From the NCBI GenBank assembly GCA_015062305.1, contig SUUX01000004.1:62001-126000 (forward strand): DNA of 64,000 nucleotides, given 5' to 3'. The first letter of the stretch is position 1; every line of letters starts with the position of its first letter. The notes under the pieces were generated by a model. That model worked only from the letters and a program-made list of their open reading frames with translations. It did not search any database and was not told the origin of the DNA. Source of the stretch: Alphaproteobacteria bacterium (GTDB lineage: Bacteria; Pseudomonadota; Alphaproteobacteria; RF32; CAG-239). Shown here one piece after another: positions 20,948 to 32,591 of the stretch. The position numbers were made by a program, and so were the translations under genes.

Positions 20948-21489
20948 ACCTCCTCCAATTCCAACACTTTCATCACCACATCATAGTCAAATCCAGCCCT
21001 AAGCAAAACAGCCAAGTCCTTAGATTTTCGTTCTTTTCGAATTTCTTGTGTTGCACTATATGGGCCAATTCTTTTTTTTCTTGCTAATTTTAACGCTCCT
21101 TCATAAGGATCAAAACTTTGCTCATCCATGATTTTATTAATTAAATTTTCATCGATTCCTTTTTCTCGCAACTTTATCACGATATATCTTGGTGATTTTC
21201 CTGCAGAAAGATACGTTTTAACTTTCATTTCACAATATCTGGCATCATCAATATACCCCAATCGCTCAAAATCAGCCAATAATTCTTCAATCCAACCAAA
21301 AGCTTCTTGTTTATCAAAGTCATTATTATAATGAGCATAATCGTAAACTCTTCGACGTAAGACTTGCCTCAAATTAGCCACGGAAGATTCAAATCGTTTT
21401 AAATAATAAAGGCCAATATTCTTCAATCTAACCTTCGTCATTTTACGCATATTTTTTTGTGTTTTAAGCTTTTCTTTTTCATCTGCCAC
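20944..21489 (-). CDS. recX: Regulatory protein RecX
   Basis: YLKRFESSVANLRQVLRRRVYDYA; YIDDARYCEMKVKTYLSAGKSPRYIVIKLREKGID; start uncertain (GTG about 21489 or ATG about 21450). Confidence 0.85.
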   Translation of the reverse strand: MADEKEKLKTQKNMRKMTKVRLKNIGLYYLKRFESSVANLRQVLRRRVYDYAHYNNDFDKQEAFGWIEELLADFERLGYIDDARYCEMKVKTYLSAGKSPRYIVIKLREKGIDENLINKIMDEQSFDPYEGALKLARKKRIGPYSATQEIRKERKSKDLAVLLRAGFDYDVVMKVLELEEV

Positions 21490-21554
21490 TTGAAAATTCC
21501 TTTTGATTAGATTATACCTTGAAACAAGTACAAATATACAAAGGAAAAACCATA

Positions 21555-22478
21555 ATGACCACAAAAAAAACAACCGATTTTGATAACTGTTCTTCATTTT
21601 TTATAGAAAACGGAGTTTATCAAGGACGCCTCATTCGCCTACATGATGTTGTTAACACCATAATCAACAAGCACAAATACCCCACACCTATAGCTGCCGT
21701 TGTTGCGGAAACAACTGTTTTAGCGGCAATGCTTGCATCTCAACTAAAATATGATGGCTTATTCACCTTACAGATTCAAAGCAATGGCGTTATCAATTTA
21801 GTTGTAGTCGATGTAACATCAGATGGTAAAATACGTGCCTGCGCCAGATATAACGAAGAAAGATTGAAACAAGCACAAAAGCTTCGTAAAACTGATGGAC
21901 AAATAGAAGCTGCTCCTCACCTGCTAGGCGGAGGAACTCTTGCTTTTACGGTAGATCAAGGAAGCAATACCGAACTATACCAAGGAATAGTCGACTTGCA
22001 AGGAAAGAACCTTACAGAATGCGCTCTTCGCTACTTTAAGCAGTCTGAACAAATTGATACGGATATCAAACTTTTCCTCAAAACACCAACTAAGGAATCC
22101 CCCTCTTGGCTAGCTGCCGGTATTATGCTACAAAAAATGCCCTCAGCAGGATCTAATCTAACCACAGAAGAACAAACAGAAACATGGAATGAAGCCAAAA
22201 TATTCATGCAAAGCTTACATGAGAATGAAGTATTTGATGCATCCCTTACTTCAGAAGAAATTCTACATCGTCTGTTTCACGGGAACCACCTCAATATATC
22301 AACTTCAAAAGAATATTCTTTTGGTTGTCGTTGCTCCAGAGAAAAACTATTAAACACCCTACAAACATTTTCGCCTGAAGAAATTACTCAAATGGTAGAA
22401 AACAATCAGATTCGAGCAACTTGCCACTTTTGTAATGAAGAATATGTTTTCACACCAGGCGAACTTCATAAACAATAG
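21555..22478 (+). CDS. hslO: Hsp33 redox-regulated chaperone
   Basis: QSNGVINLVVVDVTSDGKIRACARYNE; zinc site CRC...CHFC; start chosen at MTTKKTTD. Confidence 0.95.
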   Translation: MTTKKTTDFDNCSSFFIENGVYQGRLIRLHDVVNTIINKHKYPTPIAAVVAETTVLAAMLASQLKYDGLFTLQIQSNGVINLVVVDVTSDGKIRACARYNEERLKQAQKLRKTDGQIEAAPHLLGGGTLAFTVDQGSNTELYQGIVDLQGKNLTECALRYFKQSEQIDTDIKLFLKTPTKESPSWLAAGIMLQKMPSAGSNLTTEEQTETWNEAKIFMQSLHENEVFDASLTSEEILHRLFHGNHLNISTSKEYSFGCRCSREKLLNTLQTFSPEEITQMVENNQIRATCHFCNEEYVFTPGELHKQ

Positions 22479-22512
22479 TTTAACCAGTTTTTAATTAATA
22501 TCTAATATCTTA

Positions 22513-22548
22513 GAAGAAGCTTTGAAAAGAAAGCTTCTTCTTTTTTTA
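22513..22548 (+). terminator. Intrinsic terminator after hslO
   Basis: GAAGAAGCTTT-gaaaag-AAAGCTTCTTC followed by T tract. Confidence 0.85.
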
Positions 22549-22568
22549 TTTAACAATGGAACAAAACC

Positions 22569-23192
22569 ATGATAAAACTTACAAAAATTATACCTCTTTT
22601 TATGGCAGGAATCTTCCTTTCCGGATGCGCTTCTTGGTTTCCACAAAGCGAAGAAAATTTACCTCGCTACACAGAACCTCGTTATGATACCGAAGAACCT
22701 ATTCAGTTGAAAGTCAGTCAAATAAATGTCATCTCCGAATTTGCACCATCTTTCACCCGTCCGCATGTAGAGCACTTATTCCCTGTTTCTATAGAAAAGA
22801 CTGCCAAACTATGGGCTCAAGATAGATTAAAGGCAGCTGATTTCTCATCTTCTAAAATAGCGGAGGTAATAATCAAAGACGCCAGTGTCACAGAAAGCTT
22901 AGAACAAAGTGGGAATCAAATTTTTAATTCTGACCGTGTCCGCTACAGAGCAACATTGGTCATGACAATCAAAATAACAGATCCCGAAAATATGTCACAA
23001 GCTTCAACCAATGTAGATGCGTGGAGAGAACTCACCATACCTGCTGATACCGATATTGCTGAAAAAGAACAATATTGGAATGGCATGGTAAAAAAACTCT
23101 TTGATGAATTCAACACCAAAATGACAACAAATATTTATGAATACCTAAATATGTACGTTATAAACAAACCAATTAGTCCGACATATTATTAA
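22569..23192 (+). CDS. Hypothetical lipoprotein
   Basis: Lipobox FLSGCASWFPQ; no family recognised. Confidence 0.65.
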   Translation: MIKLTKIIPLFMAGIFLSGCASWFPQSEENLPRYTEPRYDTEEPIQLKVSQINVISEFAPSFTRPHVEHLFPVSIEKTAKLWAQDRLKAADFSSSKIAEVIIKDASVTESLEQSGNQIFNSDRVRYRATLVMTIKITDPENMSQASTNVDAWRELTIPADTDIAEKEQYWNGMVKKLFDEFNTKMTTNIYEYLNMYVINKPISPTYY

Positions 23193-23599
23193 TGTAGGGT
23201 TCTAGTTCCATTCTCTCCGGATACTGACAAATTAAACGTTGGTATCCGGATTTCTTTTATCTTAGTTTGCCCTTCTTCCAATACTCGACAACACCCATAA
23301 AACACGGCATTCGGAGAACTCAATGGCGCTTCTGATGTATATTCAAAACATTCACCTGGCTCCAACTCCGGCAGCTCTCCCTTAAAACCATCGCTACAAT
23401 CGTTATAGCTATTACCGGCTTCATCTGTAATGTTCCAGTTTTTTCCTAATAACTGTATTCTTGAATCGGTGTTATTTTCTATACAAAGATAATACCCCCA
23501 AACAAATTCAGAGGATGCTTTTTCATCAACCAAAACAGGGCATGCCGAAACTACAATACCATCTGTCTGAGTTGTCAAATACTCTCCATCAGATAACAA
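23189..23599 (-). CDS. apaG: ApaG-domain protein
   Basis: FVWGYYLCIENNTDSRIQLLGKNWNITDEAGNSYNDCSDGFKGELPELEPGECFEYTSEAPL. Confidence 0.9.
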   Translation of the reverse strand: MLSDGEYLTTQTDGIVVSACPVLVDEKASSEFVWGYYLCIENNTDSRIQLLGKNWNITDEAGNSYNDCSDGFKGELPELEPGECFEYTSEAPLSSPNAVFYGCCRVLEEGQTKIKEIRIPTFNLSVSGENGTRTLH

Positions 23600-23722
23600 T
23601 TCGGCCTCCTATAAAAAAATTAACTAACTATTAATTTTTTAAATAAGCCTCATCTGATTCGCAAGTATGAGTCTATTTTATCCCCAAGCTTATACCCAAA
23701 TATTTTTATTTATTTTTTCTCT

Positions 23723-23752
23723 AAAAAAAGAGAGCTATATAGCTCTCTTTTT
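23723..23752 (-). terminator. Intrinsic terminator after ftsH
   Basis: AAAAAAGAGAGCTATATAGCTCTCTTTTT palindrome. Confidence 0.8.
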
Positions 23753-23754
23753 CA

Positions 23755-25620
23755 TTATGCCTCTGGAACAGAAGACTGTACCCTTTTTGCTTCTTCTACC
23801 GGAGCTTCATCAGACTTATCTATTTTCTTTCCCGCAATAACATCCTTTATTTCTTCTCCGGTCAAAGTCTCAAATTCTATCAGTGCCTGAGATAATGTTT
23901 CCCATTCTTTTTCATGCTCTTGCAATATCTTCTTTGCTTCTGCATGAGCATTCACAACTAATGACTTAATCTCGGCATCAACCAATTTTGCAGTATCCTC
24001 ACTCATATTTTTGCTCTGAGTAACAGACTTGCCCAAAAATACTTCTCCTGTATTTTCAGCATACAAAACTGGTCCTAATTTTTCACTCATTCCCCATTCT
24101 GTAACCATCGAACGAGCCAAATTAGTTGCCGCAGCAATATCAGAAGATGCACCACTTGTTACTTTTTTAGGGCCAAACTTTAATTCTTCAGCCACTCTGC
24201 CTCCCATCATAATAACCAAACGAGACAACATCTTAACCTTAGAATATGAATACTGATCTTTCTCTGGCAACTGCTGAACCATTCCAAGAGCTCTGCCTCT
24301 TGGAATAATAGTTGCCTTATGAATAGGATCTGTTTCTTCTACAAACAATGAACAAATAGCATGACCAGCCTCATGATAAGCTGTCAACATTTTTTCTTTT
24401 TCATCCATTGCCATAGATTTTCTCTCGCTACCCATCAAAACTTTATCTTTTGCATCATCAAAATCTTTTGATGTCACTTTATGCTTATTCTTTCGAGCCG
24501 CCAACAAAGCTGCTTCATTAACCAAATTAGCCAAGTCTGCTCCCGAAAACCCCGGTGTTCCTCTTGCAATCACAGACAAATTAACATCTTTTGCCAAAGG
24601 AACTTTTTTTACATGAACCTTTAATATTTCTTCTCGACCTTTTTTGTCCGGATTAGTAACTGTTACTTGTCTATCAAATCTGCCCGGACGCAACAATGCC
24701 GGATCCAAAACATCTGGTCGGTTGGTTGCCGCAATAATAATAACATTTTCATTGTCTTCAAAACCATCCATCTCAACCAAAAGCTGATTTAGTGTCTGTT
24801 CTCTCTCATCATTTCCGCCGCCCAATCCTGCACCTCTATGACGTCCGACAGCATCAATCTCATCAATAAACAACAAACAAGGAGCATTTTTTTTGGCTTG
24901 GGCAAACATATCTCTAACCCTACTTGCACCAACACCCACAAACATCTCCACAAAATCAGAACCCGATATTGAAAAAAATGGCACATCGGCTTCTCCTGCC
25001 ACTGCTTTTGCCAGCAATGTCTTACCTGTTCCCGGAGGTCCTACCATCAAAACACCTTTAGGTATTTTTCCACCCAAACGTTGAAATTTTTCAGGATCTT
25101 TCAAAAAGTCTATAATTTCTTCCAATTCTTGTTTAGCCTCATCAGCTCCGGCCACATCAGCGAATGTAACTTTTTTTGTGTTCTCTATCAAGCGCGCTCT
25201 AGACTTACCAAAACTCATAGCCTTATTATTGCCTGAATTTGCCTGACGCATAAAAAACACCCACACTCCAATAAGCAACAGCATCGGAAACCAAGATATC
25301 AACATTCCCCATAAATTATCAGAAGTATTATCTGTTGGCTGCGCAGAAACCTTAACATCATTATCTCTCAGCATTTCAACCATTTTCGGATCAAAAGGTG
25401 CATATGTATAAAAACGTTTTCCGTCAGTATACACACCGCTTATACTGGCACCTGTAATTGTCACCTCTGCAACTTTTTTACTCTCTACATGATCCATAAA
25501 TTCAGAAAAAGCTAATTTTTCAGCATTTGCTTGTTCTGGGTTTCCCACAAACATATTCATCGCTCCGGTCAACAGCACCAGTGCTAACAACCAGACAATA
25601 ATATTCCTTCCTGTTTGCAT
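23755..25620 (-). CDS. ftsH: ATP-dependent zinc metalloprotease FtsH
   Basis: [25 protein letters not shown]-like [24 protein letters not shown] zinc motif. Confidence 0.98.
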   Translation of the reverse strand: MQTGRNIIVWLLALVLLTGAMNMFVGNPEQANAEKLAFSEFMDHVESKKVAEVTITGASISGVYTDGKRFYTYAPFDPKMVEMLRDNDVKVSAQPTDNTSDNLWGMLISWFPMLLLIGVWVFFMRQANSGNNKAMSFGKSRARLIENTKKVTFADVAGADEAKQELEEIIDFLKDPEKFQRLGGKIPKGVLMVGPPGTGKTLLAKAVAGEADVPFFSISGSDFVEMFVGVGASRVRDMFAQAKKNAPCLLFIDEIDAVGRHRGAGLGGGNDEREQTLNQLLVEMDGFEDNENVIIIAATNRPDVLDPALLRPGRFDRQVTVTNPDKKGREEILKVHVKKVPLAKDVNLSVIARGTPGFSGADLANLVNEAALLAARKNKHKVTSKDFDDAKDKVLMGSERKSMAMDEKEKMLTAYHEAGHAICSLFVEETDPIHKATIIPRGRALGMVQQLPEKDQYSYSKVKMLSRLVIMMGGRVAEELKFGPKKVTSGASSDIAAATNLARSMVTEWGMSEKLGPVLYAENTGEVFLGKSVTQSKNMSEDTAKLVDAEIKSLVVNAHAEAKKILQEHEKEWETLSQALIEFETLTGEEIKDVIAGKKIDKSDEAPVEEAKRVQSSVPEA

Positions 25621-25763
25621 CCTTATTCCTCTAACATATTTTAATAATCACTTTTAAATATATAGTTTTTTTCTCATCAAAACTCAAGCAAGTAATACAA
25701 CCTTAAACAAGAAAAGCGATTCTTTTTCAAGAACCGCTTTCCCGTATCTAAGAACAAATGAAA

Positions 25764-26480
25764 TTATTTTGCTGCATTAATAGCATCTTGCAAAACATTT
25801 TCATCCAAAGTTTGAATGATCTTGCCGTTCAATACCAAAGTTGGCACGCCACCAACTCTAACTTTGTTAGCTAACTCAGAAGCATCAGACAATACCTTAT
25901 TAACTTTTTCAGATTCCATATCTGTCTTCAATTTTTCTAAATTAGCACCTGCCAAAACAGCAGCCTCATCAATCTTAGCTTCTGTCATAGGACCATCAAT
26001 TTCAAAGATTGCAGAGTAAACTTCAGCAAATTTGCCTTGTTCTTTAGCTGCAATAGAAGCTTTAGCTGCATACTGAGACATTGGAGACAAGAAAGCCAAT
26101 GGCTTTGTTACCAATTTCAAATCAGGATTCTTAGCAACAATATTCTTCAACACAGGATAAATTTTTCTGCAATATCCGCAAGAATAATCAAAAAATTCTA
26201 CCAATACAACCTTGCCTTCTGGATTACCCAAAACGCCATCAGCCGCATTATTATACAACTCATCAGCACTATTGGCTAACAATTCCTGAGCCTCTTTCAT
26301 TGCTTTTTCACGTTGTTGAACTTCATAATTTTGCATAGCTTCAACAATCAATTCAGGCTTCTCAGCCAATACTTTTTCAACATCAGAACCTTTGCCACAG
26401 CAGCAGATGCACATAACCAATGCAACTATTGCAACAACCAAAGCTACCAATGATACATATATAGCATTAATTTTTTTCAT
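25764..26480 (-). CDS. DsbA-family thiol:disulfide protein (Com1/BdbD-like)
   Basis: VVLVEFFDYSCGYCRKIYPVLK (CxxC); VGGVPTLVLNGKII; start chosen at MKKINAIYVS. Confidence 0.9.
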   Translation of the reverse strand: MKKINAIYVSLVALVVAIVALVMCICCCGKGSDVEKVLAEKPELIVEAMQNYEVQQREKAMKEAQELLANSADELYNNAADGVLGNPEGKVVLVEFFDYSCGYCRKIYPVLKNIVAKNPDLKLVTKPLAFLSPMSQYAAKASIAAKEQGKFAEVYSAIFEIDGPMTEAKIDEAAVLAGANLEKLKTDMESEKVNKVLSDASELANKVRVGGVPTLVLNGKIIQTLDENVLQDAINAAK

Positions 26481-26650
26481 AGTTAGGATCCTCAATATAT
26501 TATAATCAACGTATCTAATCTAAACAAAGATAATTAGTTTTACAAGTATAAAATAAAAATATATTTATTACCTTGAATATATAAATAAATCATTTCTTCA
26601 TAAATCATAATGTATCATATAGCAAATATTAGCATTTAACAGAGGTAACA

Positions 26651-27310
26651 ATGTTTCATATAACCTTATCCATATTTTCTCAAACCAAAGCTCTAGAAAA
26701 CAAAATAGACTTGTTTCATGATAAATTATTAGATGCCGCAATGACATTCAAAAAAGCCATCAGAATTTATCTGGATGAGCAAAGAAGCGATGCTTTTCGA
26801 AAATTATCCAAGCAAATCAAACAGATAGAACACGATGCCGATAATCTACGTAGAGATATTGAAAACAATCTATACACACAAAACCTCATTCCCGATTTAA
26901 GAGCAGACGTTTTGCATTTAGTAGAAAACCTAGACCGTGTTATCAATAAATTTGATGAAGTAATATACAAATTCTATGCCGAACAACCGGCTGTCCCTTC
27001 CGAATATAATTCCCGTATTAATGAACTTTGTGACCTAACTGCCGAATGCGCAGAAAACATGGCCAAAGCCAGTCGTGCCTTCTTCAGAGATCGTAGTTCC
27101 GTGAGAGACTACTCCCAAAAAGTATACTTTATTGAACATGAATCAGATCTTAGCACTCGCAAACTCAGCGAAGCCATTTTCGATTCGGATCTCCCATTGG
27201 CCAACAAACTCCAACTTAGCGGTTTTATCAATGATATCGCAGACATCGCAGATACTGCAGAAGACTTTATAGATGAGTTGCTTATATTTACAATCAAAAG
27301 AGATGTATAA
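26651..27310 (+). CDS. DUF47 (PhoU-like) protein, phosphate transporter accessory
   Basis: IEHDADNLRRDIENNLYTQNLIPDLRADVLHLVENLDRVINKFDEV; abuts pit. Confidence 0.9.
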   Translation: MFHITLSIFSQTKALENKIDLFHDKLLDAAMTFKKAIRIYLDEQRSDAFRKLSKQIKQIEHDADNLRRDIENNLYTQNLIPDLRADVLHLVENLDRVINKFDEVIYKFYAEQPAVPSEYNSRINELCDLTAECAENMAKASRAFFRDRSSVRDYSQKVYFIEHESDLSTRKLSEAIFDSDLPLANKLQLSGFINDIADIADTAEDFIDELLIFTIKRDV

Positions 27311-28362
27311 TGGATATCAGTTTTTTCATATTTCTAAGCTCCGGATTGTTTTTGGGTTGGTCTCTTGGTGCCAGTGATGCCTCCAACATTTTTGGCACTG
27401 CCGTTGGCACAAAAATGGTCAAATTTCGCACAGCTGCAATTATATCATCAATTTTCATTATTCTTGGTGCAGTATACGCCGGAGCCGGAACCAGCCAAAC
27501 TCTAGGACAACTTGGTAGCATAAACACTCTACCTGGAGCATTCATGTCTGCCCTAGCCGCAGCACTTACCATATATTGGATGGTTGAACTTTCCATGCCT
27601 ATCTCAACCTCTCAAGCCATCGTAGGGGCCATCATCGGATGGAACTTTTTTGCGGCCAAACCTACAGACATAACCATCTTATCAAAGATTGTTAGCACCT
27701 GGGTATTCTGCCCAATATTGTCGGGCATCATAGCGGTTATACTATACAAAGGCATAAACCTATATCTCCACAAAACACAGCTACACATATTAAGACAAGA
27801 TTGCTACACCAGAATTGGACTAATCCTTGCCGGAGCCTTTGGAGCCTACGCCCTTGGCGCCAACAACATTGCAAATGTTATGGGAGTTTTTGTCACATCA
27901 AGCCCCCTCAAATCTCTTGATTTACCTTTGGGCATATCTCTCAATGCAACCCAAGTCCTTTTCTTCATCGGGGGAATTGCAATCAGCACAGGCGTTGCAA
28001 CATATTCCCAAAAAGTAATAAACACCGTTGGGAATGGTGTAATGAAAATGTCTCCGCTTATGGCATGGGTTGTGGTTGTATCCCAAGCTCTGGTGCTTTT
28101 CTTATTTTCATCTCAAAATTTGCAACACTTTTTATTATCACACCATCTTCCGACAATTCCTCTAGTTCCTGTTTCCAGCTCACAAGCTGTTATTGGTGCA
28201 GTAATGGGAATAGGCCTGGCCAAAGGAGGAAGAGACCTCAATTGGTGTCTAATAGGAAAAATAACCATCAGTTGGGTCGCCACACCTGTCATCGCAGCAA
28301 TAGTGTGCTATATCTCTCTGTTCTTCATTCAAAATGTCTTCGCTTTAGAGGTATTCAAATAA
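27310..28362 (+). CDS. pit: Inorganic phosphate transporter (Pit family)
   Basis: GASDASNIFGTAVGTKMVKF; PISTSQAIVGAIIGW; ALGANNIANVMG; PVSSSQAVIGAVMGIG. Confidence 0.95.
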   Translation: MDISFFIFLSSGLFLGWSLGASDASNIFGTAVGTKMVKFRTAAIISSIFIILGAVYAGAGTSQTLGQLGSINTLPGAFMSALAAALTIYWMVELSMPISTSQAIVGAIIGWNFFAAKPTDITILSKIVSTWVFCPILSGIIAVILYKGINLYLHKTQLHILRQDCYTRIGLILAGAFGAYALGANNIANVMGVFVTSSPLKSLDLPLGISLNATQVLFFIGGIAISTGVATYSQKVINTVGNGVMKMSPLMAWVVVVSQALVLFLFSSQNLQHFLLSHHLPTIPLVPVSSSQAVIGAVMGIGLAKGGRDLNWCLIGKITISWVATPVIAAIVCYISLFFIQNVFALEVFK

Positions 28363-28803
28363 ATGAAAGTTACAATCATTGCTATCGGTAAATGCAAAAA
28401 AACATCACCCGAAGCCAGTATCATAGCAGAATATATAAAACGCTCAAACTGGGATATCACCATAAAAGAAAAAGACAATTCCACCCAAGAAGATGAGGCA
28501 AAATTCCTACAATCATCGATTCCTCTTGGTGCAAAAGTAATAGTCCTTGATGAGCGAGGAGAAAATCTCAAATCTACAGAACTATCCAACAAAATAAACA
28601 ATTGGCTAATCAACGGATGCTCCGAAATATGTTTTCTAATCGGAGGAGCAGATGGGCATCTCCCTCAAACCAGAACCAAAGCAGATTTACTTCTATCTTT
28701 TGGCAAACTAACATTGCCACATATGCTCATGAGAGCTGTCTTGTGCGAACAAATATACCGTATTCAAACCATTATCGCAGGACACCCATATCACCGGGAA
28801 TAA
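28363..28803 (+). CDS. rlmH: 23S rRNA (pseudouridine1915-N3)-methyltransferase RlmH
   Basis: KVIVLDERGENLKSTELSNKI; CFLIGGADGH; LPHMLMRAVLCEQIYRIQTIIAGHPYHRE. Confidence 0.95.
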   Translation: MKVTIIAIGKCKKTSPEASIIAEYIKRSNWDITIKEKDNSTQEDEAKFLQSSIPLGAKVIVLDERGENLKSTELSNKINNWLINGCSEICFLIGGADGHLPQTRTKADLLLSFGKLTLPHMLMRAVLCEQIYRIQTIIAGHPYHRE

Positions 28804-28812
28804 CAGAAAAAA

Positions 28813-29178
28813 CTACCCCTCTATGGATCTAACTTTAGAAACTGAAGACCACATCTTTTCAATGCTATAAAATTCTCTAACTTCCGGCTTAAAAATATGA
28901 ACAATTACATCAAAAGCATCTATTAAAACCCAATCTGCCTTTTCTTCTCCTTCAGCAATAGACTTATATCCTGCATTTTTCAATTTAGCTTGCAACTGTT
29001 CCGCCAATGCTGCCACATGACGCTGAGACGTACCACTGGCAATCACCATATAATTAGCAATAGATGTTTTTCCTTGCAAATCCATCACCACCACATCGTT
29101 GGCTTTTCCATCATCTAAAGCCTTCGTTACAATTTCCAGTATTTCCTCTGAAATTTCTTTTTCACTTTTCTTTACCAT
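28813..29178 (-). CDS. rsfS: Ribosomal silencing factor RsfS
   Basis: DVVVMDLQGKTSIANYMVIASGTSQRHVAALAEQL; WVLIDAFDVIVHIFKPEVREFYSIEKMW. Confidence 0.95.
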   Translation of the reverse strand: MVKKSEKEISEEILEIVTKALDDGKANDVVVMDLQGKTSIANYMVIASGTSQRHVAALAEQLQAKLKNAGYKSIAEGEEKADWVLIDAFDVIVHIFKPEVREFYSIEKMWSSVSKVRSIEG

Positions 29179-29189
29179 TTCATATCTCC

Positions 29190-30275
<1,086 letters not shown>

Positions 30276-30365
30276 TCATATACAATCAAAATACTTCATT
30301 TTCCTAGAAAAGTAAAGGGGTGCTAAAAACACACCCCTAACTTACAACAAATCTCAAAAATCGAA

Positions 30366-30620
30366 TTATTCGCAAACAACAGAAACAACTGTTTTGTTGC
30401 CGGCTTTCTTAGAGAACACAACCTTACCTTCTGCCACAGCAAAAATAGTATGATCTCTACCCATCCCAACATTTGCACCCGGATGATATTGAGTGCCACG
30501 CTGACGAACGATGATATTGCCGGGAATAACGCTCTGACCGCCAGATTTTTTCAAACCCAAACGGCGTCCGATAGAGTCGCGTCCGTTATTGGAGCTACCA
30601 CCTGATTTCTTATGAGCCAT
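30366..30620 (-). CDS. rpmA: 50S ribosomal protein L27
   Basis: [29 protein letters not shown]. Confidence 0.98.
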   Translation of the reverse strand: MAHKKSGGSSNNGRDSIGRRLGLKKSGGQSVIPGNIIVRQRGTQYHPGANVGMGRDHTIFAVAEGKVVFSKKAGNKTVVSVVCE

Positions 30621-30638
30621 TTCTAAATCTCCTTATCC

Positions 30639-30941
30639 TTACTTTCCGCAAACATCAGTAATTTTTACTAATGTAATAGACTGTCTATGACCGTTTTTGC
30701 GGCGATAATTTTGTCTACGTTTCTTTTTGAAAACAATAACTTTAGCATCACGAGTCTGTTTCAAAACAGTAGCTTTAACACTTGCACCGGCAACCAATGG
30801 AGTACCAATAGTGTCACCCAAAGCCAAAACCTCGTTAAACACAACTTCTTTACCTTCTTCGCCGGCAAGCTTCTCTACTTTTACAACATCGCCTGTTGTA
30901 ACACGATATTGCTTTCCGCCGGTCTTAATTACTGCGTACAT
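30639..30941 (-). CDS. rplU: 50S ribosomal protein L21
   Basis: [42 protein letters not shown]. Confidence 0.98.
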   Translation of the reverse strand: MYAVIKTGGKQYRVTTGDVVKVEKLAGEEGKEVVFNEVLALGDTIGTPLVAGASVKATVLKQTRDAKVIVFKKKRRQNYRRKNGHRQSITLVKITDVCGK

Positions 30942-31097
30942 TTTTTCACCTTTATATTATTTAAACATAAAACGTTGCCTTGCAATATACATAAGTTTTT
31001 GCCGCTGTCAATAGGAATCTCTGCAAAAAAGTTGAAAAATTAGCTCCTTTTATATTTTTTCATTACTGCTGCAACTTTTTGCAAAATATTTATTTCC

Positions 31098-31571
31098 CTA
31101 CTTTCTCTTTAATGCCCTATATAATTCTGGCTTCATAAACTTCCCTTGCCATATTCCTAATTTATTTACTTTCGCCTCTTTCTCGGCCTCAACATATATA
31201 TCACTATATTTGGTATAAGCAACAGCCCATCCGTGTTTCACCATTTGCAGTCCCAAATCTTTATCCCCAGAAGAACAAAATGCCACCACTCTGCCATATC
31301 TATCTTTTGTTATTTCTGCACATTTTATATCCTCAGCCACTAGCTTCTGCAAAAATTCAAAAGCTTTTCTGCCACAATGGTATTTTTTTCCCTGGCTATC
31401 ATAGCAATATTGATGATATTCGGGAGCGTCCATCCCTTCCAATCGTACCTCTTTTTTACCAATCTTCAAACTATCGCCATCAATAACACTCACTTTTGCT
31501 CTCGCATCAAACACAACCATCAACAATATGGGCAAAAATAACAACCAACTTCTCATTTTATACTCCATCAT
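31098..31571 (-). CDS. Thermonuclease (SNase-like) family secreted protein
   Basis: DGDSLKIGKKEVRLEGMDAPEYHQYC; KDRYGRVVAFC. Confidence 0.88.
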   Translation of the reverse strand: MMEYKMRSWLLFLPILLMVVFDARAKVSVIDGDSLKIGKKEVRLEGMDAPEYHQYCYDSQGKKYHCGRKAFEFLQKLVAEDIKCAEITKDRYGRVVAFCSSGDKDLGLQMVKHGWAVAYTKYSDIYVEAEKEAKVNKLGIWQGKFMKPELYRALKRK

Positions 31572-31662
31572 GTAAAATACATTGAATAAGTATCAAAAAA
31601 CTTTTTCTTTTTCTTTTTCTTTGTCTTAATATAAATCATAATTTTTTGCAAAAGGTTAAATT

Positions 31663-32538
31663 ATGTCGACTAAATTATCTTCTGGAATTTTATTGATTGG
31701 AACAGCAATCATACTCAGTGGTTGCTCTTATTTTCGTAATCGCTCAGTAAAAGATATCGTAACGGATCCTTTTTCTCCGACCGAAGCTGAATACATTCAA
31801 GCCGCCAAAGAAATGGGGACATCCCCTGCTCGTCAATCAAGCTCTGTTGTTGTATGTCGCTCACATCAATGTGCTCCAGCAAAACTTTCCATGTCAAAAG
31901 AATATATATACAACAGTTTACTGCACCTTTTTGACAACAACAACTACCAAAAAGTCCTTATTTGCCAAGCAGACGCCGCCTCACATACTTGTCTGGAAAA
32001 CTACATTACACTTCCCATCACAGTCGGCATCACACCAACAAACGTCTATATCGACAGCGTAAAAATTTCAGATATAATCATTGGCAAAAAAGCAAGCAGT
32101 CTCAATTTAGTCCTAAATTACAATTTGACATACGGAGGTCAAACCCCTGAATGCTCTCCTGCTCAATCGATTCTTTTTGCTAAAAGCATTAATCATGTAT
32201 TGATGGAAGACAGCGGTTATCAATGCAAAATGACATCTGTTGGTCAATCAACCATCAAAACTGTATTTTCAATTGACTATGTAGACTTAGATTATGGCTA
32301 TATTGGCGGATATTATTCAATAGGATTATCCGGACCTGCTTTTGGTGGTGGCAATGGATATATGATGCTACGTCTCCCTAAAAATGCCTACCCTTTATCT
32401 CCACAACTTAAGAGTCCCAAACCAAAAAAACAAAAACAATCTATCGGAGGCTTGCCTTCAAAAACAACAGAAGAAACAGATGGTGACTCCTCATACAATG
32501 TAGATAATGTAGAAATTTTTCCTATAAATAAAAAATAA
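31663..32538 (+). CDS. Hypothetical lipoprotein
   Basis: Lipobox ILSGCSYF; no family recognised. Confidence 0.6.
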   Translation: MSTKLSSGILLIGTAIILSGCSYFRNRSVKDIVTDPFSPTEAEYIQAAKEMGTSPARQSSSVVVCRSHQCAPAKLSMSKEYIYNSLLHLFDNNNYQKVLICQADAASHTCLENYITLPITVGITPTNVYIDSVKISDIIIGKKASSLNLVLNYNLTYGGQTPECSPAQSILFAKSINHVLMEDSGYQCKMTSVGQSTIKTVFSIDYVDLDYGYIGGYYSIGLSGPAFGGGNGYMMLRLPKNAYPLSPQLKSPKPKKQKQSIGGLPSKTTEETDGDSSYNVDNVEIFPINKK

Positions 32539-32551
32539 ATAAAAAATAAAT

Positions 32552-32583
32552 AAAAAAAACTCGCGTTTGCGAGTTTTTTTATT
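32552..32583. terminator. Bidirectional terminator between convergent genes
   Basis: AAAAAAAACTCGC-gttt-GCGAGTTTTTTT. Confidence 0.85.
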
Positions 32584-32591
32584 ACCAAATG

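Noticed and set aside
32521-32560. ATAAATAAAAAATAAATAAAAAATAAATAAAAA short repeats
   Set aside because: AT-rich slippage sequence at a gene end beside a terminator; no evidence of function.
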